Notes under the pieces: generated by a model
The model's database searches: none
What the model was told of the DNA's origin: nothing
The model's input: the letters and a program-made list of their open reading frames with translations, nothing else
Origin: an uncultured Oscillospiraceae bacterium
GTDB taxonomy: Bacteria > Bacillota > Clostridia > Oscillospirales > Acutalibacteraceae
Assembly: GCA_949289045.1 (NCBI GenBank)
Contig: CASEMN010000005.1
Location: 62,001-126,000 of the forward strand
Reading direction: 5' to 3'
DNA length: 64,000 bases
Shown here: positions 58,040-64,000 of the stretch, piece by piece
How positions within the stretch are numbered: position 1 is the first letter of the stretch
Layout of the letters: each line of letters opens with the position of its first letter
Translations under genes and position numbers: made by a program

Positions 58040-61028
58040 TAAGGTTGAACTTCAAAAGCTGGTTGAGCATTTTGATGCAAATATAGATTTTTATAAAGAC
58101 ACTAAAAAGGCATACAATGAACACTCTTGCCGCATCGAGTTTATCGACCCTTTTCTTAAAATTTTAGGATGGGACGTGGCCAATGAAAATGGGGCTGCGC
58201 CTCAATATAGAGAAGTTATTGCTGAAAATTATTCATCGCGTTCAGATCGTCCGGACTATACAATGACGCTCCGAGGGGTAGCAAAATTTTTCGTAGAAGC
58301 CAAGAAACCCTCGGTTGACATTACGAAAGTTGATGCTCCTGCTATTCAGACCAGAAAATATGGTTGGAATGCGAAGCATAGGGTAGCCGTTCTAACTAAC
58401 TTCGAGTTCTTAGCGATATATGATACTTGCCATTTTCCGCTGGAAAACGATAGCTGTACAGTTGCACGTTACCGGCTCTATCATTACTCTGAATATGTAG
58501 AAAAGCTCGATGAAATTTGCAGCTTGATTTCCAAAGCCGTAGTATATTCCGGTGTATTTGATCAATATCTAGACGCTAATTTCCCTGCTTCCGGTGGTCA
58601 AACACAGCAGGTCGATGAACTGTTTTTGTCTCAGATTAACAGTTGGCGTATTGCTCTGAGTAATGAGCTATACGCGAAAGGTGGACGATATACCTCCTTG
58701 GAGGTTCTAAATGATGTTGTGCAGGAATTCATCAACCAGATTGTTTTCCTGAGAATTTGTGAGGACAGAAATCTGCCTCTGTACCATAATTTGAAAGAAG
58801 CCATTACAGATAGAGCTCAATTGCAGGAAAGCCTGGAACAACTGTTTAGAGCTGCGGATCAAAGATACAACTCCGGGATGTTTTCGGGCGATGACATTAT
58901 TTTTGATCTCTCTTGTGATGTTATTACGAATATGATAGAAGGGTTATATTACCCTCAGAGTCCCTACCTCTTTAACATTATTGAACCTCATCTGCTAGGT
59001 AAAATTTATGAGCTGTTTTTAACAGAGCAGTTAGTCCTGCTAGAAAACGGCACGATTGGCCTGCAACAAAAGAGGGAATGCCTCAATCGTTCCGTGGTCA
59101 CAACTCCCACGGAAATTGTCAAATATATGGTTGAGAAGACGTTGGCCAAGGTGTGCCAAAACAAAACACCGGAAGAATTGTTAGAACTGCGAATTGCTGA
59201 CATCGCGTGTGGCTCTGGAGTATTTCTGGAAGAAGCATTTTCCTATCTTCAAAACTATTGTGTGCAATGGTATTTGAATGCTGGCCAACAAAATCATTTG
59301 GAAGAGATAGGAATTGATCTCTATAAATTACCTTTGGCCGAGAAGAAGAAACTTTTGTGTTCGTGCATCTACGGCATTGATATTGATATTCATGCTGTAG
59401 AAGTGGCTAAGTTCTCTCTCCTGGTCAAACTGATTGAAAACGAAACCGAACCTTCTGTTGAAACTGTTGCTCCCATTTTGCCGGACCTAAGTGCAAATAT
59501 TTTCTTTGGGAATGCCTTAGTCAGCGAAAAAGAGTTGATAGGAATTGCTGGAGCAGATAGCCAGCGATTGGAGATTGTCCCGTTTGACTGGGAAAAAATC
59601 AATAATGGAGAATACTTTGATGCCATAATTGGTAATCCGCCTTATGTGAATACCGAGGGCATGCACGCACTTCTTCCCAGCAGCGAGGTTGAAATCTATA
59701 AGAAAAAGTATAAAACATCATACAAGCAATTTGATAAGTACTTTATTTTTGTTGAGCAGGCTATCAGAAAAACAAAGGATTCAGGTTACGTTTGTTATAT
59801 TGTCCCAAACAAATTTTTCAAAGTTGGTGCAGGAGAACATCTGCGGAACTTAATTGCAAAAGGCCGCTACTTGGTAAGCCTTGATGATTTTGGGGATGCA
59901 CAGTTGTTTGAGGACAAGACTATTTATAGCTCCATCCTCCTTTTATGTAAGTCTCCACAGGAGAAATTCCGTTACACTGGTGTGGATTCTGCCAATAAGC
60001 TTTGGATCGGAGAGAAAGTCAGTTCCATAGAATTTAGCTCCTCTATTCTCAACAAGCTCCCCTGGAGACTCACAACGGATTTTGCGTTTTTAACAATGCT
60101 CCAACACCTGGATCGGGTTGCCGTTCCAATCACAAAACACGCTGAAATCTTCAATGGAATTCAAACAAGTGCGGAGCGTCCTACTCCCATCTATTGGTTC
60201 TCCTCAGATGAGATCGTAGCCGAAGATGAGACTGCGATTGAAATTTGCCGGAATGAAAAGCATTATAAGATCGAACGCGAAATTTTGCGCCCGTATTTTA
60301 AGCCCACAAAGAAGGCGGAAAAAGGTCTAAATTCGTATAGCCTTTTAACAACGGATAAGCAGATTATTTTCCCCTATGACCAGCAAGGGCGTCTGTTCAC
60401 GATTGACTATATGAAATCTCATTTCCCGGGGACATTTGCATATTTGAAAGACCACTATGATCGTTTAGTTCCCAAATGCGTATCTGATCAAGGTATTAGA
60501 GATGTTCCTAATGCTACTCCTGATACGTGGTATCAATATGGAAGAACACAAGCTTTGACGGCCTTTATCAATACTCCTAAGTTAATTGTAGGTGTGTTGA
60601 GTAAAGAGCCGATGTATATTCTGGATACCAACGATATTCTGATTGCTTCTGGTGGAACTGCAGGCTACTGTGCGGTTTCCAAAAAGGAAGGAAGCCCATA
60701 TGCACTGGAATATCTACAAGCATGGTTGTCTAATCCAATTACCGAAAAAATCCTGGAGATTGTAGGAAGCGATTTTGAGAACGGATTTACCGCGCGAGGT
60801 ACTTTTGTACTGTCAACATTACCATTTGTTGAACTAGATTTTAGTGATAGAAAACAAAAAGAAATCCATGACAGTATAGTTGCTGCCAGTCATAGAATTT
60901 ACAGCATAAATACAGAACTTATGAATCATCCAGCAAAACGTATTGCTACAGTACTGCAGGATGAGAAAAATGCTCTTATCCATAAAATTCAAGGCCTAAT
61001 TGAGAGGGTATATCGTCTTGAATATTAA
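58032..61028 (+). CDS. type IIG-like restriction enzyme: HsdR-N nuclease, Eco57I-type N6-adenine methylase and specificity region
   Basis: A 998-residue fusion. The N-terminal nuclease of the HsdR-N/PD-(D/E)XK type has Asp75 (RPDYTM), Glu89-Ala-Lys91 (FFVEAKKP) and Q106xxxY110 (QTRKYGW), all intact. The central methylase has motif I DIACGSG (from Asp390) and motif IV NPPY (535-538, IIGNPPYVN). The C-terminal 300 residues, with FTARGTFVLSTLPFVE near the end, fit a TaqI-like target-recognition domain. One polypeptide could therefore cut and methylate, needing S-adenosylmethionine. AAGGTGGAG seven bases upstream makes the ATG at 58032 the start; the frame opens at 57987. It is followed by a second methylase 15 bases on. 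AT-richer than the element backbone. Confidence 0.9.
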   Translation: MNNKVELQKLVEHFDANIDFYKDTKKAYNEHSCRIEFIDPFLKILGWDVANENGAAPQYREVIAENYSSRSDRPDYTMTLRGVAKFFVEAKKPSVDITKVDAPAIQTRKYGWNAKHRVAVLTNFEFLAIYDTCHFPLENDSCTVARYRLYHYSEYVEKLDEICSLISKAVVYSGVFDQYLDANFPASGGQTQQVDELFLSQINSWRIALSNELYAKGGRYTSLEVLNDVVQEFINQIVFLRICEDRNLPLYHNLKEAITDRAQLQESLEQLFRAADQRYNSGMFSGDDIIFDLSCDVITNMIEGLYYPQSPYLFNIIEPHLLGKIYELFLTEQLVLLENGTIGLQQKRECLNRSVVTTPTEIVKYMVEKTLAKVCQNKTPEELLELRIADIACGSGVFLEEAFSYLQNYCVQWYLNAGQQNHLEEIGIDLYKLPLAEKKKLLCSCIYGIDIDIHAVEVAKFSLLVKLIENETEPSVETVAPILPDLSANIFFGNALVSEKELIGIAGADSQRLEIVPFDWEKINNGEYFDAIIGNPPYVNTEGMHALLPSSEVEIYKKKYKTSYKQFDKYFIFVEQAIRKTKDSGYVCYIVPNKFFKVGAGEHLRNLIAKGRYLVSLDDFGDAQLFEDKTIYSSILLLCKSPQEKFRYTGVDSANKLWIGEKVSSIEFSSSILNKLPWRLTTDFAFLTMLQHLDRVAVPITKHAEIFNGIQTSAERPTPIYWFSSDEIVAEDETAIEICRNEKHYKIEREILRPYFKPTKKAEKGLNSYSLLTTDKQIIFPYDQQGRLFTIDYMKSHFPGTFAYLKDHYDRLVPKCVSDQGIRDVPNATPDTWYQYGRTQALTAFINTPKLIVGVLSKEPMYILDTNDILIASGGTAGYCAVSKKEGSPYALEYLQAWLSNPITEKILEIVGSDFENGFTARGTFVLSTLPFVELDFSDRKQKEIHDSIVAASHRIYSINTELMNHPAKRIATVLQDEKNALIHKIQGLIERVYRLEY

Positions 61029-61043
61029 GCGAGGTTAGTTTAA

Positions 61044-62669
61044 ATGAGACTCAAAAAGGACAGTTCAAAACAGAAATTAAGAGGAGCGTACTACACTCCT
61101 CAGAAGTTGGCAAACGCTATGGTGCGCCTTTTTGCGTCCGAAAACATTGATGCCGTATTAGAGCCAAGCTGTGGAGATGGTGTCTTTCTCGACGCCCTAA
61201 AAGAGACCGGGCTGCTTGATAAAGTCAGCAGAATTGAGGCGGTTGAAATCGAAACACCAGAAGCTCAAAAAGTGTCTGGCAGGTATAAAGATACTCCGAA
61301 GGTAAAAGTGATCAATCGGGATTTCTTTGACTTCTACAAGGAGACTTTGGGTAAGAAAACTTATGACTTGATTTTGGGTAATCCTCCCTATATTCGTTAT
61401 CAATACTTAAAAGAAAGCCAAAGAGAGTGTCAGGCCCAGATACTAACTTCTCATGGAATGAAGTCCAATAAGCTAATCAATGCTTGGGTTGCGTTCATGG
61501 TAGCGAGTGTACAAATGCTTTCGAAAAGAGGTAAAATCGCATTTGTGATTCCTGCTGAAATTCTACAAGTTGCCTATGCAGAAGATCTCCGGCTTTATTT
61601 GGCAAACCACCTTGCCAAAATTACTCTGATCACCTTTGAACAGCTTGTTTTTCCTGATATTGAGCAAGAGGTTGTAGTTTTTATAGGCGAAAAAGGAGAT
61701 GCGGAAAAAGGTATCCGAATTATCGAAATGAATGACCTGAGCGGATTCGATGCTTTGGATTTGGCTTCGAACGGTTTTCAACCAGTGCAGCACGTCAAGG
61801 AAAAGTGGACAAAATACTTCATCAACGGCGATGAGATGAAGTTAATCCAAAAGTTAAGGGCTGACAATCGTTTTGCAAAATTTTCCGAATATGGGCTCAT
61901 AAATGTCGGTATTACTACTGGAAACAATGGCTATTTTTCTGTTACAGAAGAAGTCGCAAATCATTATCATCTAGAAGAAGCAACGCTCCCGCTAATCGGA
62001 CGGAGTTCTCATGCACATGGAATCTATTTTACCGAAGCTGATTGGAATTTGAATAAAGCAGCGGGTAAACCGGCCCGGTTAGTCCGATTTCCTGATGCTC
62101 CATACGAAGATTATCCCCAAGGGTATAGGGATTACATCATGGCAGGGGAAGCAAGGAGTGAACATGTAGGCTACAAATGTTCGATTCGTGATAGATGGTA
62201 TATCGTTCCTTCTGTTTGGGTTCCAGATGCCTTTTTCCTGCGACGAAATAACCTTTATCCCAAATTTGTCCTCAACTGTTGTGGTGCAGTATCAACGGAT
62301 ACTATGCACAGGATGAAATTCAAGGATGGTGTAGATCCTGAAAATGTCCTTCTTGCATATTACAACAGTGTTTCTTTTGCATTTACGGAAATCTGTGGTA
62401 GAAGTTACGGTGGAGGGGTTCTTGAAATTCTTCCGGGAGAAATGGGTAATATCTTGATTCCTAAAATCCAATACATTGACCATGTGTTTAGAAGCGAACT
62501 TCTGCAAGAAATAGATCACGTCGTCCGAAATGATGATGACATTGAAAAAGCACTAGATTTGGTGGATCGAGAAGTTCTTATTAAACTGTTAGGCATTGAA
62601 CAGGAAATTTGTTCTCAGTGCAGAGTCATTTGGAAAAAGATGCAAAGAAGGAGATTGGGGCGGGGATAA
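61044..62669 (+). CDS. second Eco57I-type N6-adenine DNA methyltransferase
   Basis: A 541-residue methylase without a nuclease domain. RGAYYTPQKLANAMV (YTP motif) opens it, motif I is EPSCGDGVFLDAL (from Glu40), motif IV is NPPY at 113-116 (LILGNPPYIRY), and the C-terminal half, with CGRSYGGGVLEILPGEMGN, is a recognition domain. It lies between the type IIG-like gene and an OLD-type ATPase, all on the same strand and closely spaced. It might modify the second strand of an asymmetric site or be the modification arm of a three-protein defence system; the sequence does not decide. Confidence 0.9.
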   Translation: MRLKKDSSKQKLRGAYYTPQKLANAMVRLFASENIDAVLEPSCGDGVFLDALKETGLLDKVSRIEAVEIETPEAQKVSGRYKDTPKVKVINRDFFDFYKETLGKKTYDLILGNPPYIRYQYLKESQRECQAQILTSHGMKSNKLINAWVAFMVASVQMLSKRGKIAFVIPAEILQVAYAEDLRLYLANHLAKITLITFEQLVFPDIEQEVVVFIGEKGDAEKGIRIIEMNDLSGFDALDLASNGFQPVQHVKEKWTKYFINGDEMKLIQKLRADNRFAKFSEYGLINVGITTGNNGYFSVTEEVANHYHLEEATLPLIGRSSHAHGIYFTEADWNLNKAAGKPARLVRFPDAPYEDYPQGYRDYIMAGEARSEHVGYKCSIRDRWYIVPSVWVPDAFFLRRNNLYPKFVLNCCGAVSTDTMHRMKFKDGVDPENVLLAYYNSVSFAFTEICGRSYGGGVLEILPGEMGNILIPKIQYIDHVFRSELLQEIDHVVRNDDDIEKALDLVDREVLIKLLGIEQEICSQCRVIWKKMQRRRLGRG

Positions 62670-62703
62670 TAATATAATTTATCTTAAGATAGGAGCTGAT
62701 TAG

Positions 62704-64000
62704 GTGAAAATTGCATTTGTTGAAATTCAGAATTTTAGGAAACTGCAATCTTGCAGAATTGAATTCGGGCCAGAATCAACTGTTTTTGTAGGTGCAAACA
62801 ATAGTGGCAAAACAAGTGCGATGACGGCTCTTAAGAAATTTTTGAAAAAGCGGCAACTAGTGTTAAATGATTTTACGATGACCAATTTTATAGGTATTAA
62901 TAATATTGGTCACCGTATTATAGAACCGCAGGAAGATAATCCAATTTTACAAGAAGAGTGGCGTCCGCTATTACCAGCAATGGATGTTTGGCTAGATGTT
63001 CGGTCGGACGAACTTAGATATGTCGCAGAAATTATTCCGACTTTAGACTGGACAGAAGGTAAAATAGGGATTCGCTTAATTTATGAACCGAAAGATTATG
63101 AAAAACTCTACGGCGATTTTGCAGAATCATTCAAAAAAGCTCATGAAGGAAAAGATGGTTTAAAATTATGGCCCAATGACTTCTGCGACTTCTTAGGTAC
63201 AAAAATGCAGGCGTTGTTTACAATGAATGCCTATATTTTAAATCCTGAGAATATTCAAGACGTTGATATTGGTGATATTGCACGACCGCAGACTATACCA
63301 ACTGGTGCGGCTCCATTAGAATTTGATCCATTTAAGAATTTGGTTAGAGTAGATATTATATCTGCACAGCGTGGTCTTGACGACAGTGATGATGCGGATG
63401 AGAGTCCGATGGAGAGTAGTTTGCTATCAGATCAGCTCAGGTCGTATTATGATAGGCAATTAGATCCAGAGCATGAACCATCTGCATCGGATTTGAAAGC
63501 ATTGAAAGAGTTGCAGGGAGCGAGTGAAGTTTTTAACCAGCAAATCTCAAAGAAGTTTCACAAGGCGATGAAAGAGCTTTCGCAGTTTGGTTATCCTGGA
63601 AGGTATAATCCTAGCATTATCGTTGAAGCAAAAACTAAAGCGGGTGATATTCTTTCACACAATACAACTGTTCGATATCCTCTTTTTTCCGATACAGAAA
63701 TTCCGTATACGTTGCCAGAAAAATATAACGGTTTAGGCTATCAAAATTTAATTTCTATGTCCTTTAAGCTAATGAGCTTCCGAGACTCTTGGGTGAATGG
63801 AAACAGGAGAAATCAAGATGATGGGGATCAAGAAACCAAAGTGATTCCTCCGATTCATTTGGTTTTGATCGAAGAACCGGAAGCTCATTTACATACACAA
63901 GTACAGCAACTGTTCATTAAAAACGCATATAAAATTTTGCGAAACCATTCTAAGTTGAGAAGCAAGAAGGTGTATACTACCCAGTTGCTTGTAACAACTC
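62704..64000 (+). CDS. OLD-family AAA ATPase, N-terminal part (cut by window end)
   Basis: At least 432 residues, open at the window edge. IQNFRKLQSCRIEF begins an ABC-ATPase-type domain; Walker A is GANNSGKT (30-37), a signature-like GLGYQNLISMSFKLM follows, Walker B is HLVLIEEPEAHLH (385-397) and YTTQLLVTT is the start of the H-loop region. This is the OLD/RecF-like pattern seen in overcoming-lysogenisation-defect nucleases and Gabija GajA, which have a C-terminal TOPRIM nuclease; that part would lie beyond 64000. GTG start with AGGAG upstream, directly after an in-frame stop. It completes a candidate three-gene defence cassette. Confidence 0.85.
   Translation, partial: MKIAFVEIQNFRKLQSCRIEFGPESTVFVGANNSGKTSAMTALKKFLKKRQLVLNDFTMTNFIGINNIGHRIIEPQEDNPILQEEWRPLLPAMDVWLDVRSDELRYVAEIIPTLDWTEGKIGIRLIYEPKDYEKLYGDFAESFKKAHEGKDGLKLWPNDFCDFLGTKMQALFTMNAYILNPENIQDVDIGDIARPQTIPTGAAPLEFDPFKNLVRVDIISAQRGLDDSDDADESPMESSLLSDQLRSYYDRQLDPEHEPSASDLKALKELQGASEVFNQQISKKFHKAMKELSQFGYPGRYNPSIIVEAKTKAGDILSHNTTVRYPLFSDTEIPYTLPEKYNGLGYQNLISMSFKLMSFRDSWVNGNRRNQDDGDQETKVIPPIHLVLIEEPEAHLHTQVQQLFIKNAYKILRNHSKLRSKKVYTTQLLVTT

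Noticed and set aside
57854..64000. Complete BREX or DISARM system
   Set aside because: No PglZ phosphatase, BrxC, DrmA helicase or DUF1998 protein is visible; two Eco57I methylases alone do not make either system.

Overview
The window looks like the chromosome of an anaerobic, endospore-forming Firmicute of class Clostridia, probably a gut Oscillospirales/Ruminococcaceae-type organism (inference). Supporting signs are spoIIE, spoVAC and spoVAD, many purine-rich GGAGG-type ribosome binding sites with frequent GTG/TTG starts, an L10-leader attenuator, GH35/GH36 glycosidases, and moderate-to-low GC. No tRNA, rRNA or CRISPR array was seen.

Layout: 0.1-2.1 kb holds a two-subunit chromate-type transporter coupled to a frameshifted metallophosphoesterase. 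2.3-5.5 kb is a zinc uptake ABC operon (znuA-znuC-znuB) divergent from zur, with a 25-bp inverted-repeat operator between them. 5.7-9.9 kb carries a PH-like membrane protein, class II fructose-bisphosphate aldolase, a GH35 beta-galactosidase and a GNAT. 10.1-13.6 kb has a sigma factor with an RsgI/PepSY-type partner and an NhaC-like antiporter. 13.8-16.9 kb is a cell-surface glycan cluster (GT4, TagA/WecG, UDP-ManNAc dehydrogenase type). 17.3-26.9 kb has small membrane proteins (one behind LexA-like boxes), yebC, yitT, mrnC, obgE, a GNAT, a PASTA pseudokinase, an amino-acid permease and an orphan MacB-type ATPase. 27.0-28.7 kb is spoVAC-spoVAD plus a 51-residue ORF. 29.3-36.2 kb holds a thioredoxin-like protein and an alpha-galactoside/amino-sugar utilisation cluster. 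36.3-40.0 kb is rpmG-secE-nusG-rplK-rplA and rplJ-rplL. 40.1-41.8 kb is an ECF sigma/DUF4179 module. 42.2-47.2 kb is a nucleoside/ribose salvage operon with a LacI regulator. 47.4-52.7 kb has spoIIE, purA and an atypical guaA.

From the 3' end of guaA (52.66 kb) to the window end lies an integrated mobile element. A clearly more GC-rich backbone (about 52.9-57.6 kb) encodes an XRE repressor with clustered operators, a small HTH protein/excisionase, a tyrosine integrase, a MobC-like protein and a RepA-like RecA-fold ATPase followed by a six-unit 9-bp iteron hairpin. Behind it is AT-richer cargo (57.8 kb onward): a small HTH protein, a type IIG-like nuclease-methylase-specificity protein, a second Eco57I-type adenine methylase, and an OLD-family ATPase cut off by the window end. 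This set is the best candidate for an undescribed defence system.

A second unusual feature is a family of interspersed palindromic repeats at about 5.44-5.57, 16.99-17.24 and 28.69-29.21 kb. It lies directly downstream of genes in sense orientation, supplies stop codons to two of them, and its palindromes differ by compensatory changes.
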